From Brachyhypopomus gauderio (lineage: Eukaryota; Chordata; Actinopteri; Gymnotiformes; Hypopomidae), in assembly GCF_052324685.1 (NCBI RefSeq), contig NC_135225.1:13542610-13606609 (forward strand): 64,000 nucleotides of DNA, read 5' to 3'. Shown in pieces: positions 49,389-62,075 of this stretch. The position numbers and the translations under genes were made by a program. The notes beneath the pieces are model-generated. The model was not told the DNA's origin and did not search any database. It worked only from the letters and a program-made list of their open reading frames with translations. The stretch's first letter is position 1. Each line of letters begins with the position of its first letter.

Positions 49389-50577
49389 TAGTGAGTGTTC
49401 ATCACCCTGTCTAATAACAAAAAAACTTTTAAAAATTATAAGCATGATAAAATGAATAAATAAAATAGAAGTGAATAGATGCTTCAGGTCCGGAAACGTA
49501 AGTGTGGAAAGTGAGACACACTTCCTCCACCTCAGAGCCAAATGGACTGAACCTATGTCCCTGATTGGGGTCATAGGTCAGTGAGTCCCACTCAGGATTG
49601 TTTGTGAGTGAATGACAGAAGGAAGTATCTGCTAACCTTGAGGAAGAGGAAGCATCCAGTCAGTCATCACAGTGAAGACCATCTCTTATTTCTGCCTCCT
49701 GTCTGTGTCTTTCGACTCTTCCAAATGGTCTTCCTTTTCTCAGTTATTCATGTTTTGGAAAGCATATAAACCCTTATTCATTCATAAAGATTGCCCCAAA
49801 ACACATAAGAATGTGATGATTGATTTCAGATTATTGTAAATGAACATTGAAATTAATCAAATCAGTTATGACATTTGAACAAGAATGAGAGTCATATCTG
49901 TCAAGTCTCCCGTTTTGGCCGGGAAACGACCATATTTTACGCCTCTGTCCCATCGTCCTCCCGTATTAATATTTTCCCATATTATAATATAATAATTTTT
50001 AGCATTCAAGTGCCTCTCCAAAATGAATTATGTCACTAGCCTCGTGAGAATGGCAATCTGCAGTAGCCCGAGTGTCAGTTCTCGCGAGATTAGTGCTGAC
50101 AGTGGGTGCAACAAACCCAAAAAACAAATCAGAGATGGATGAATGTAATGAGAGAGAAGGTGTTCCTACCAAAAAAGTGAAGATTTTGTGTAAAATATAA
50201 GGGGTCCTGGACCTTGGTTGGGCTGGTGGGAATCCTCACAGCAACCAGTGGAAATTTTCTCTTATTTTTAAAACAAAAACTTGACAGGTATGATGAAAGT
50301 ATGCCTTCACATTTTTTAAATAAATATATTCATAATTTTTTTCTTGCTCTAGCTTTAAAGTGTAAGAGAAGCTGTCCCTCATCACTGCCCCTCCCCAGTG
50401 GCAAAGCCAAAGGGGGGGCAGGGGGGGCAATTGCCACCCCCAACAGAGCCCTTGCCACCCCTAGTGCCACCCCACTGGAAATGGTAATTTTAAGAGAAAA
50501 TATGTGTTTCATTCATTTGTATATGGACCCCTCTGATAAAAGCTTGCTTACCCTTTGGCCACCCCTTGAAAAAAAGT

Positions 50578-50995
50578 CTAGCTCCGCTACTGCCCCTCCC
50601 CCTCCCCCTCATCACTGCCCCTCCCCATCATCACTGCCCCTCCCCCTCATCACTGCCCCTCCCCATCATCACTGCCCCTCCACCTCAACACTGCCCCTCC
50701 CCCTCATCACTACCCCTCCCACCTATCACTGCCCCTCCCCCTCATCACTACCCCTCCCACCCATCACTGCCCCACCCCCTCATTACTGCCCCACTCCTCA
50801 TCGCTGCCCCTCCCCCCTCATCATTGCCCCTTCCTCTCCTCACTGCCCCTCCCACCCATCACTACCCCTCCCACTCATCACCCTCCCACCTGTCACTGCC
50901 CCTCCCCCTCATCACTGCCCCTCCCACCCTTCACTGCCCCTCCCACTCATCAATGCCCCTCCCACCCATCACTGCCCCACCCATTCCTCCGGTCA
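50578..50995. repeat. Pyrimidine-rich 19-bp minisatellite
   Basis: Tandem degenerate copies of CATCACTGCCCCTCCCCCT, about 21-22 units. The strong strand asymmetry (C/T on plus) could support triplex or other non-B structures. Frames of 176 and 312 codons across it are Pro/Leu/Ser artefacts. Confidence 0.9.
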
Positions 50996-51607
50996 AGTGG
51001 GAAGTTTTCTTTTTACTTTTTTCTGCTTTGCAAATGTATTTGTACATTGTACATTGTACAATACTTGCAAACTTAAAAATGCAAAAAGAAATATAATGCG
51101 TTGGTTTATTGCTGGTAATGTAGAAAAAGTGAAAAAGTCACTGGATAGATAATATGGACATTATAGCAAATTGCACGTTGGTCTTAAAATTAATGCAGGT
51201 AACGTTTGTACTGTCAATTTTATTTTGCTAGATTCCTCCTCTTAGCTAAACAAACACATTTTCTCTTTTCATTTCTTATGTTTCTCTTGGGAAAATGTGT
51301 CAGCACACTTATATTAGCTAATTAGTCAGCTGTCTCAGTTATTTCTACTCATCACTTGTATATGACGTGTTGTGTATGGCAGACCTAAGCAGGCAGGTTT
51401 GCTATGTCTGTTTAACCTGAACTATTGGCTGACCCAGTATGCTGTTGGTAGTATGCCTGGTAATTTATCAGGATTTATTGTGGGCGTTTAAAAGACCCTC
51501 TCAGGTGACCTTTCAGAAGAGGCCATATATGGGTCAAACTCTAAGGCCATCACAAACTTTGTCTGTCCCTGCAGCTAATCTACTGCTCATCCTGTTTTAT
51601 CCCTTAC

Positions 51608-51773
51608 ATAATACAGATCTTCCAGGTTAGGGATTTTCTGCTGTGTCATTTCTGGCCCAGGAGACGAATCGTGGAACTCTGGAGAGGTGAAGGAGACGTG
51701 GTGGTGGTCTACTGATCCACTGATGCCCTGTGGGCCTCCACTCTGAACCTCGGGGGTGTTGCCACACAGCTGG
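51608..51773 (-). CDS. Isolated exon-like block, unidentified
   Basis: On the minus strand a good acceptor (ATCTCTCATCAG) precedes 166 nt with one natural-looking frame. It contains QLCGNTPEVQSGGPQGISGS, VDHHHVSFTSPEFHDSSPG and QQKIPNLEDLYY and ends at a GTAAGG donor. Codon choice and polar composition look coding. No partner exons were found within the window, so it may belong to a gene with long introns, be an alternative exon, or be a false positive. I do not recognise the family. Confidence 0.45.
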
Positions 51774-52152
51774 CTGATGAGAGATTGCCATTGTGTGATT
51801 TTTCCTCACCTCTCCAACCAAACCATGAGCTGTTTGGGACCCGTGTGGCTAAAAGCATCTGAAGTTTCTGCCACAGGGCAAAAGCCCTTTATTTTAAGCC
51901 AGCAACATCCATCCCAAAATATCATCACCTCTAACAGATACTCAGGGATTTAGGTTTCCAGTCTGCTATTGTGTGTTAAATGAACCTTTATCCCTCTCAG
52001 TGACTGTGTTAACCTACCCCCACCCCCTCAGGCCTCTCACTGACATTTGACTTTGAATGCTTTAACTAAAATTTAAATAGAATTTAACCAGGAATTAAAT
52101 AAGTTAAATAATTGTTCTTTCTACTATACACTCTTTAAAATGTTTGGAATAA

Positions 52153-52169
52153 CAACAACAACAACAACA

Positions 52170-52212
<43 letters not shown>

Positions 52213-52256
52213 GCAGCAGCAGCAGTAGTAGTTGTAGTAGTTGATGTTGTAGTAGT
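52153..52256. repeat. Compound trinucleotide microsatellite
   Basis: Successive (AAC)n, (ATT)n, (AGC)n and (AGT)n-like tracts. Confidence 0.92.
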
Positions 52257-53002
52257 AGTTAGTTTTATAATTGTACTGAACTTTGGTGTTATATAGTAGA
52301 TACTGAGGTTGTGGAGGTTTCAGGAAAAATATATAGCCATTTGTGCACTCAGGTTAAACCACTTTTTTGTTGCAACAAAGACAGTATATGTGGAATTTGT
52401 AAAGCTTTGTTAAGATAGAGCAGTGCTTAAATATCTCACGTCAAAACAGGCTCCAGTCTGGTATTGTCTGCAACTTTTGTCCACAGAAATGACATTTTCA
52501 AAGACATTCAGGTTCTAACATTCTTGATGCTCCATCATGTGTTGTGTGTGGGGCTGACTGTGAAAGCTGCCACTTTTAGAGTAGCTTAAGAATCTTCTTG
52601 CTTGCAGATCCTCAGTTAACCTGTGACAGAACCTAAAACAGGGTTAACCAACCTGAAAAGCCTAGAAGTGGTTCTACCTTCTGTAATGATCATTATTACA
52701 GAGCACACCGAAAGTGTGAGTATAGCATTTTGTCGCCTATTAAAGCTCTGCAGCCCTTAAGCGACCCCTCCAGCTCTCTTAAATCAGACCCTAAGGAGCT
52801 GTGACTCGTATCAACCAGCAGACGGCAGCAAAGGGGGCCGCACTGGCACTTATTTCAGTGAAATCAGACTTGAGCCTAAAACCCAGTGGTGAGGGCTACT
52901 GTTAACTGATTTGTCTGCTACTGCCAGTGGAAGGCTGGTATGCAGCCATGTCGCACCTTTCCAGACGCCCTCCAAGAAGTAATTGAGTTTTCTCCAAAAA
53001 GC

Positions 53003-53198
53003 TACACTGAAAAAAATAAAGCATTGGCTCAATGTAATAAAATTGAATTACAAACTTTTTTTCATTGACTCAATCTAAAAAACTAAATTCATTTAGTCAT
53101 GTATTAAGTTTTTTGGATTGAGTCAATGAAAAAAAATTCGTGTGATTGATTAATTCAATTTTATTACATTGAGCCAATGCTTTATTTTTTTCAGTGTA
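53003..53198. mobile_element. Tc1/mariner-type MITE, 196 bp
   Basis: Both ends read TACACTGAAAAAAATAAAGC inward, and the inverted arms continue for about 46 bp (through CATTGGCTCAATGTAATAAAA). The centre contains a second inverted motif, TTCATTGACTCAATC. The TA at each end is consistent with a TA target site. Confidence 0.88.
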
Positions 53199-54270
53199 TT
53201 TAAAGCTATTTTTTTGTACTGACTGTCAAATGCCCAACATTATGCAGAGCTATACAGTTTATGTTGTAGTTCTATAGCAACCATGGAGTAAAACTACAGT
53301 CAGCACTACACGGTGGTTCCCAAGTCCAGTCATGCAGCTCCTCTGCACGGTGTTTTTTCCACTTTAACTCACCTGATGTGACTCAACACGCAGTTCAGAA
53401 ACCCTTCATTATTAGCTCATGCCTATCAAATGAAGGGCCAGAGTTTTTAAGCATTTTTACATTATAGGTCTCAGATTAGATTGGGTTACATCAAACTCTC
53501 ATATTGCATTGAAGAGTAGACAGGCAGGATAATGAGCGAGCAGAAATTCATGTGGCGTGTTCGACCTCAGTGCTGCCCTCTACTGGCTACTGATAGATGA
53601 GGAAAAGACAAAGAAAGCAGGCAAAAGCAAAAGAGTTTGGATGAGTATATTAAGAGGAATTTCGTTTCCTCATAGCATGCAGATATAAGTAAGTGTCAGG
53701 ACTTTAAACTTGAAAAAATTTTCTCCTTCCTGGTGAACATGGATAATATAGTACGTTACTATGGTTTCCATGCTGAGGCTGGAAGGAATTCTGTCTGCAC
53801 CTGTTCCCAGTATGTGAAAAAAAGTATGTTCTTGGCAAAAGTACCGAGTTAGCCCCGCAGCAAGTCAGACCCTAAAGACCACACACAGGTGAGTGTGTGT
53901 GTGTATGTCTGTGTGTGTGTGTGCATGTGCACATGGCTTCATGCATATCTGTGTGTGGTCTGGCAAAGCTACAGTTATCAAAAGTGGGAGTTTCTGTGCC
54001 TAAAGAGATATTGTGTTGTTCCTCTGAGTGTGAAGCCCCCTCCACCTCCGTATTTCTGGGAGTCGTCTCCACCTGCACCCCCACCCCTCTACCCTGCCAC
54101 CTCCACAAGTCTCGTGTTCAGTGCTGGACTGTTGCCAGTGAAGAGGATAATTTTTAAATTCCTAATCTCCTACATTTCCTTCACTTATTCAGATTTTTGC
54201 TGCATGAGCTGCATTCACACAGAGCCTCGCCATGCTAATAAGCCTCTCGTGCTCATTTGCTTAGAGCCAC

Positions 54271-54447
54271 CAGAGTTGTATAATCCAGGTTCAGAAAGTA
54301 AAAGTCCTCACCAGGATTTTGCTCAAGCTTGCTAGGTTTCTAATTAGTGCAATCCAGGTAAAATGAGTGGAATCAACACAATCCAGGAAGCCTGAGCAAA
54401 ATCCTGGTGAGGACTTTTACTTTCTGAACCTGGATTATACAACTCTG
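54271..54447. mobile_element. Fold-back MITE, copy 3 of 3 (inverted)
   Basis: 177 bp, in reverse orientation to the other two copies, with variant ends CAGAGTTGTATAATCCAGG. A perfect 8-bp duplication, AGAGCCAC, flanks it (54263-54270 and 54448-54455). Confidence 0.92.
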
Positions 54448-54924
54448 AGAGCCACACTGCACATACTCCAGCCCTGGGCAACCAGCTTGATGTATTATGT
54501 ATGACACGCATGTATGAAGTAGGATATTTGCCTAGATTCACAAGCAACTTGCTACGTACATTATTATTAGCCACTGAGTCTTTTCCCAGGAGCCAGTAAT
54601 CCATGTGCTCTCCTCTCATTGTGAGAAGCGATCCGCTCCTGTGCTGGGCGTGGGAGGATGGTGGGGGGATTCCGGGGTTCCCACGCCCGTCTCTGCACAG
54701 GCTGCCTCCTCCGGCGGCTGCAGATGTCCGGCAGGTGCCGTGAGTGGAGAATCCACCTTCCGATGTGCATCTTCGGGTCAGGTTCATTTGCCCATTAAAC
54801 CGAGCAAGACCCCAGATCAGGGGTATGGAAAGCGTGCAGGTCAAAATGGGCGTCATCAGAAGTGGGAGGTCATGTTTCTGAAACATCATATAGGTCATAC
54901 TGCGTCATGGCCTTTAAAACAGCA

Positions 54925-55450
54925 GTGAGCTGGAGTTCTGTTACTGGGAGTATGGGTGTGAGCTGGAGTTCTGTTACTGGGAGTATGGGTATGAGCTGGA
55001 GTTCTGATACTGGCAGTATGGGTGTGAGCTGGAGTTCTGATACTGGGAGTATGGGTGTGAGCTGGAGTTCTGTTACTGGGAGTATGGGTATGAGCTGGAG
55101 TTCTGTTACTGGGAGTATGGGTGTGAGCTGGAGTTCTGTTACTGGGAGTATGGGTATGAGCTGGAGTTCTGATACTGGCAGTATGGGTGTGAGCTGGAGT
55201 TCTGTTACTTGGAGTATGGGTGTGAGCTGGAGTTCTGTTACTTGGAGTATGGGTGTGAGCTGGAGTTCTGATACTGGCAGTATGGGTGTGAGCTGGAGTT
55301 CTGTTACTTGGAGTACGGGTGTGAGCTGGAGTTCTGTTACTTGGAGTATGGGTGTGAGCTGGAGTTCTGTTACTGGGAGTACGGGTGTGAGCTGGAGTTC
55401 TGATACTGGGAGTATGGGTGTGAGCTGGAGTTCTGTTACTGGGAGTGTGT
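54925..55450. repeat. 33-bp minisatellite, about 16 copies
   Basis: The unit is AGCTGGAGTTCTGTTACTGG followed by GAGTATGGGTGTG, with recurring variants (GTTACT/GATACT, GGGAGT/GGCAGT/TGGAGT, GTG/ATG). Since 33 is divisible by three, a 212-codon frame (SWSSVTGSMGV units) crosses it. I consider that frame fortuitous. Confidence 0.93.
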
Positions 55451-55610
55451 TGGAATGTGACTACCTGGATTTGAACTTGGCTCGTTGTAGGATGTCTTGA
55501 GTATTGGAGTGAGAGTGTATGGAGGAACGCAGCACTAACCCACAGGTCCCTCTAAAGCAGCTCTTTCACTCACTGACGGCAGCATGGAGCATACCTGCAG
55601 ACACCTGAAC

Positions 55611-55624
55611 CCCCCCCCTCCCCA

Positions 55625-55661
<37 letters not shown>

Positions 55662-55716
55662 ACGTCACGAACAGCACTTCATCTTTTATCTTGGGGGGGG
55701 GGGGGGGGGGGGGGGT
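55611..55716. repeat. (CA)n and poly(G) runs
   Basis: C-rich run, (CA)n to about 55658, then about 22 consecutive G residues near 55694-55715. Confidence 0.9.
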
Positions 55717-58400
55717 ATAACGGTTCCGATTGGAGCTGTTGATCCGAGCCGTCCTCTGAATGGACACTCTGCACAGATTCTGCTAGAGACCAGGAATCTC
55801 CCACCAACATGGGAAACAGGGCAGTTAAGGGCAGATCACAGTGATGTGCGCGTCAGCCTTGCGCTGCTCTGCTCCCTCAGGCACTCTCAATCAGGAACGG
55901 AACGCCGCAGTGCATTCTGGGAGCCTGTGACTGACAGGTCGGAATCCCCGTGCCCAGTGCTCTGTCTCCCGCGATTTAAGTCCCAGCAATGAAAACAAAT
56001 GAGGAATAGCGCAAATCCAGTCTGTCAGTCACCGGAGAGGCAGCCACTCTCACATCCAGGCCTGTAAACCCCAGCGCATTCTCTGACTAATTTGTTCAGC
56101 ATAGTTACAGTTGTCAAGGCCAAAGCCACAGTTTGAAGCCTCAGTCTGCCGATGTTTACACTGGAAGGGCTTGGTTCCTCCCCCTCAGGCATTATTATGG
56201 CTAGACAAGTCAATTGTCAATAACTGTCCATCCACCTTCACCCACTATGTAATCAGTGAAGAAACCTTCTCTCTCATGCACTGTCCTGCAGCAGCTGCAA
56301 CCCATACCAACGTCCCTGACCAAAACTCATACAGGTGGTAAAGAACTTTATTGCTTTGTTATTTTTTCATTCTGAATGATGCACAAATGACTCCGACTTC
56401 ACAGAAACCTATTCATTTTTTTTTTCCTTTGAGGAAAGCCATCCATTATGGGTGACTGGACAAGCCGAGAACTTAAGATTGTTTCACCTGTTTCCCTGGG
56501 GCTACAGCATGAAATGTCTCTGATAAGCTAGCACGTTAAAAGATATACAGTAATATTAAGTTTATATCATCTCTATGGGCCATAGAACAATAGTGGCACT
56601 GTGTGGCATTCCAGGCTGTTTTCCCTTTGGCTTAGTTAATAGAAGGTTCCTCCCTGTGAGTTATTAGACTTGCTGAATTGCCTTTGTTGGAGATCTTACT
56701 AAATGAGAATGGTATTAGCTCACGAAGAGCACATGCACCCCGTTTATTATCCGGTGGGTAGTAGTCAAGTTCCACACGTCTTTCAAGAGGACTGAAGACA
56801 CTAAGTCAACCAAACTTCCAGACCAAAAACACATCTACTACGATGAAGTAAAGCGTCCCAAAGACTTGGACAAGCTCCTTGAGTGAAGCCTGTGTTAGCG
56901 GTAAGCAACATAGCATGTGTTAGAGCTGACTGAGGGAGGCTCACTCCACTAAACCCAATGCTTTAAATTTCTTAGAAAAATAGAAAAATATAGCAAAAAA
57001 AATTCATAGTAAACTAAATATTTGCATGAGGTACTAAATGTGTTTGATTTTATTGTGCACAAGGAACCATTTTTTTGTTCAGTTGTTGACATACCAAGCA
57101 TAAAAGCTATGCCATAGCAATATTTAAATTAAGTAATAATGAAACCAGATAAATGTTTGAATGGTCCGATTATTGAAATAGTCCAGTCTGTGTTGCCAGG
57201 ACAGGCCCCTCTCCCTCGCCACCCCTGCACCTGATTAAACGCGTTTAGACGGCGAATGAATGAAACACATGGCCATTATGTTGATATCAATCTGATACAA
57301 TACGCCTTTTTACATGAGATCAAAACGAACTGTTAAATGTTGTCTGTGCTAAAGTTGTTGATGTCGTTCAGCAACAAGATTTTATCAGCTTCCCGCTGGT
57401 GGGGGGCAGCACTCACTCTGTCTCTGTTGTGATAGAGTGAGTCACACACCTGAGGTTCCTGTTTTTCCTCAGGCCTCGTTACAGCCTGTCAGCAGCCACA
57501 GGAAGCCCCGTGTGTGCCCCCCCCCAAACACACGCACTCACACACGACCCTGTGTGCTCCCCCACTTCCCCTCCCCCAAGCCCAGAGTGATTTATCAGCC
57601 TGCTGAGCGGTCTGGACCATGCGTTCACAGTCAGCTCTCCTGATCCACGTCCGGTTTGTCACACTTGACACCTCAGAGCGTTTTGTGGCAATACATGTGG
57701 CATGACCTTTGATGTCCTTGTGACTGTGTTGTTTTATAGACTCCTTATCCTGCATGGGGGGATCCTTTCAGTAATAATGGCCTAGAGGAGTCATTAACAT
57801 GTGCCTGATGTGTTATCTGAAGGAGGATCACGTTTATGCCCAGATTTTCAGAATAATGATCTGGGGATGTCAGGCTAGCCCCTCCCTGCAGGCGTGGGCA
57901 CCCCCCCCTCCAGACTGCAGGGAAGTGGCAGCCTGTTACTTTAAGGTGTGTGTCTGTCAGCAGCGGAGGCTGGTGTTCTTTGATTTGAGCCCGGGGTTAT
58001 TTTTAAAGCCACACGCTCCTGATTGCATCACTTCCCCTAGGACAGACAAACGTGGCCCTCTTCAGTGGAACCGGTAACGTTGCTGAATTTGTGAAATTCC
58101 TTTGCTTGTTTACATTTAAACGTGATCATAACAAGAAATTTTCTGGTGCAATTGCACTTCTGTCACTGCAGTAGAATAACAACACAATAAATGTATGATA
58201 GTCTGATAATCCTGCATTAATTGACTTTACTTTCCTAATGAGCAAGAAACTACAGAGAGCAGATGAAATGAGAAATGAAGAGGTGAGTAATGTAGTGATA
58301 CTAAAGAACTCCAAAGTGATAAAGAGTTTAATTAGGAAATGAAGAAAATGACAGTGGTTTGGCTGGAAGTTGACAGGCAAGTTAAGAATGCCACCCACAC
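55717..58400. other. Gene-poor intergenic region
   Basis: No exon or named repeat can be supported. Short C-rich runs near 57520-57570 and 57900 only. Confidence 0.4.
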
Positions 58401-58410
58401 ACAGATGCAC

Positions 58411-58423
58411 GCATACACATGCG

Positions 58424-58505
<82 letters not shown>

Positions 58506-58609
58506 AACACACACACACACACAGATGCACGCATACAGACGTGTGCACATACGCACACACACACGCGCACACACACACATACGCACACACACGCATACGC
58601 ACACACACG

Positions 58610-58674
<65 letters not shown>
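58411..58674. repeat. Compound (CA)n microsatellite
   Basis: About 260 bp of CA repeats with GC, AT and AGATG interruptions. All frames across it are His/Thr or Cys/Val artefacts. Confidence 0.95.
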
Positions 58675-58798
58675 ACGCCATCACTGCTGTGCATAAAATA
58701 CTACTGTCTCTACCTTACTGCAGACCTACAACATTATAAGTTCTACTTACAAAAGGTGTTTTTAATCTATCCAGAGCACTAGAAGCTCGGTTAGACAT

Positions 58799-58799
<1 letters not shown>

Positions 58800-58873
<74 letters not shown>
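58800..58873. repeat. (CA)n(TA)n microsatellite
   Basis: Pure CA run to about 58863, followed by a short TA run. Confidence 0.95.
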
Positions 58874-59579
58874 GCCGATATCTGCATTGCCTTCTTCTTT
58901 ACAGGGCATTAAGAATGTTCTGTCTGTGCTGATAGACCACACTTCCTCTTAGGAATGACCAGGAAAAGTGCTGAGGAAGATCTTTTTAGTTGCTGAAACC
59001 ATTAGAATAAATGCCATAGGACATCAGAACAGAACATCAGTGAACAAACCTGGCAGTGTGAAATCTAAGAGGAGGAGGTTTAGAGGAGATGACCTTCTGA
59101 CTGTACTGTCTCCACTACACTGGAGTGAACCATATAAAAGCTCAGCTCATTAAACTAACAATAACAGAAGTAATCAATTATTGTTGTGTTATGTTGTAAT
59201 TGTCTCATAATTATATAGTTATGAAAAGTTCATGTGTATGCACTGTAGTGTGTGTTTGTGTATGTGTGTGTGTGTGCGTGCGTGCACGCGCATGTGTGTG
59301 TGCAAAAATAGGTAATTTATGACAAAATTAGGCCCTTTTATATGGCTGCCATATTGTCAACATGACTTGTTACATCTCAGCTCCTCTACCACCACTCCCC
59401 TCTAGTTCTGTCATTCTTTCTTCTCCCTCTTTTTCTTTTTCATTTCTTCTAATTCCAGGGCTGGCCAGGTCTTGCCTGCATTCGAGCAGTGCTGGGTTTC
59501 AAAGGGTAATTGACACCTTACCTGTAATTTCATGGTTTCACTCCACCTGCCTTTGAAGTCTCAGACTTGAAATCTGAAG

Positions 59580-59751
59580 TTGTGTGTGTGTGTGTGTTTA
59601 TGTGTGCGTGTGCGTGTGTGCGTGTGATTGTGTGAGTGTGTGCACGCATGCATGTGTGAGTGTATGTCTGCATGTCTGCGTGTCATGTGTTCCATTCTTT
59701 AGCAGTTGCTGAAGAAAGATTTTAAGCTTTGTGAGCTCATTCCTCTTTTTG

Positions 59752-59799
<48 letters not shown>

Positions 59800-59800
59800 C
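59580..59800. repeat. Two (TG)n tracts
   Basis: Interrupted TG repeats at about 59580-59680 and a pure TG run at about 59752-59798, followed by seven G residues. Confidence 0.9.
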
Positions 59801-60721
59801 GGGGGGGTCTTAAAAGCATGCTTCATTATTATAACATACTGAAATATATGATTACCATTATGTATTTATTTTATTAAGAACTTGTCGAATGTACAGCTTA
59901 TAGCTATAGATAGGTGTAACTAATAAGGTATGTGGTGAGCATGTAATTGTTTCCTAATTCTGAGGTGTGTGCTTTGTTACACAGCCTGCATATAAAACAT
60001 CATGTAAAACAGAATGAATGTGAATTCCACAGGCCTTTGCGATACATTAGATGCCGTGCGAGGTTTAGTGAGTCCTGTTTCTGTTCACAGTGATGGTGAA
60101 CTCTCCTTCCTCTCCTGTCATTTTTTCCTTCTTTTCTCCTACACGCTGCAGCAAGTAATGAGATTACCAAAGTGTGAGGTGTGCATCATAATTCAGCTGT
60201 TTGGCATTAGAAACAGACTAAATATAGCTCGGCCCTGCAGGCAATCAAGAGAAGTTCACTTGCATGTTGCCGTGCTACCTGTTAAATGATTTCACTTTTG
60301 AAACGTGTTTTCTTGTGTGTGTTTTAATTTTACTTCATTTTTGCAGTGTTAAACTGAAATTGGGGTTTATTGGTGTAATTCTTCAGTGTGTAACTGAGTC
60401 CTTTTCTGCTGTAGTCAGACTACTGATGTACCTATGTTCCTGAGAGCTTTTACAGTGTGGAAGCCTCATTTTGGAGTGTGGAAGGCTGTAATCAGAAATA
60501 ATGATGACAGGTAATTCATGCGTTTTTGATTTAATGAATCACTTTTAACAAATCAAGAATGTTGACTCATCCACCCTAATTACATCCCTTTTCAGTGTAT
60601 CACCCCATAAAACTACATCACACACTGCACAAGACACTTTTCCTGCAGAAACTATGCTATGAATTATAAATACTTTAAAGAAAAAGATTGAGAGAGGAAA
60701 CAGAAAAGGTTGGAGAGAAGT

Positions 60722-60785
<64 letters not shown>

Positions 60786-60848
60786 ATGTGTGTGTGCGTA
60801 TGTGCGTGTGCGTGTGTGTGTGCGTGTGTGTGTGTGTGCGTGTGTGTA

Positions 60849-60889
<41 letters not shown>

Positions 60890-60911
60890 ATGTGTGTGTG
60901 CGTATGTGCGT

Positions 60912-60942
<31 letters not shown>

Positions 60943-60964
60943 AGTGTGTGTGTGTGTGTGTGTG
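60722..60964. repeat. Compound (TG)n microsatellite
   Basis: About 240 bp of TG repeats with GCAT, GCG and GAG interruptions. An internal block (GCATGTGTGTGCGTATGTGC) occurs twice, indicating a segmental duplication within the array. Confidence 0.94.
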
Positions 60965-61302
60965 TTTGGGCTCTGCTCCAGATTTCTGTCAGGATTACCA
61001 ATTCTTCTCCAAAAGGGGCTTGACCCTTCCTCCTCCCGTCACACTCCCCAAAACTAGCAGAGCGATGCCAGTGACCTGGCTGTGCACCTGAGCATGCCAC
61101 CCCCACCCTAACTCCACCCTCACTCCACCCCACCCCTCCCCCCACCTCCAGCTCCTCTTGTGATCTTACAACCTGAAGAGCTTGGAGAAGACACATTAAG
61201 GATATATAGAAGCCCTGTATGTTTGGTCCTTCGCAATTTAGACTTCAGACTACAATCTGTCCATTACTGAGTTAAAGCTTGAGTTAATTAACCTCACTGC
61301 CA

Positions 61303-61326
61303 TGGGGGGGGGGGGGGGGGGGGGGG
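61303..61326. repeat. Poly(G) run
   Basis: About 22-24 consecutive G residues. Confidence 0.9.
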
Positions 61327-61759
61327 TGTTCAGGCTCCCTCTTGACATAACTCTGTGGCAGTGCTACTTTGGTAGTAGAGGTACTCCACTAAGGCTATGT
61401 CTGATACAATAACTGACAACACCAAACCAAAGTGTGTGTGCAGCTATCTGTGCGCCTGGGAATGTTTACCCATAACATGAAGTTGGGAGCTTGTTACATT
61501 AATACCATCAGCTTGTGTAAACTGTAAACTGTACACCACTGCACTCTCTTTCTCAACCCCCCTTTCAATATTTCTCACCCTCTCTCTCTCTCTCTCCCTC
61601 TATTTCCTTGACTCATTTGAGGAGTTTTAGGACTGTGAGGTCCCTCCTGCCTCCTCCTTTCTACACTGCAGTTCAGCTATTGCAATGCTTTACCTGCTGG
61701 AGAAACATGGACAGAAAGAGCCACAGATGAATTGTGCATTTACCGTAGAACAATAAGGG

Positions 61760-62075
61760 TATATTCCCTAAACCAGAGACCAAGAGGGGGTATACCCATG
61801 GACCAAGAGAGAAAATATCAATAGACCATGAAGGGTATATACCCATGGACCAAGAGAGAAAATACCAATAGTCCATGAAGAGTATATACCCGTGGACCAA
61901 GAGAGAAAATACCAATAGACCATGAAGGATATATACCCATGGACCAAGAAAGAATATACCAATAGACCATGAAGGGTATAAACCCATGGACCAAGAGAGA
62001 ATATTCCAATAGACCATGAATGGTATATACCCATAGACCAAGAGAGAATATTCCAATAGACCATGAAAGGTATAC
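61760..62075. repeat. About 46-bp minisatellite
   Basis: Six to seven tandem copies of a unit containing AATAGACCATGAAGGGTATA and TACCCATGGACCAAGAGAGA, with scattered substitutions. Trp/Ser/Ile-rich frames across it are artefacts. Confidence 0.92.

Larger units (their letters stand above)
47913..51607. other. Gene-poor intergenic region
   Basis: No exon set can be supported on either strand. Distinct items inside it (hairpin 48543-48593, microsatellite 49311-49388, minisatellite 50578-50995) are listed separately. Confidence 0.45.

Noticed and set aside
50214..51152. 312-codon and 176-codon frames rich in Pro, Leu, Ser and Cys
   Set aside because: They cross the 19-bp pyrimidine-rich minisatellite. 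The non-repeat parts resemble no protein, and two overlapping frames are equally open.
54862..55500. 212-codon frame of SWSSVTGSMGV-type repeats
   Set aside because: Generated by a 33-bp tandem array. The flanking codons show no coding character.
58126..58782. His/Thr- and Cys/Val-repeat frames
   Set aside because: Translations of CA/TG microsatellites, as at 33236, 37276, 47699, 60675 and 63153.
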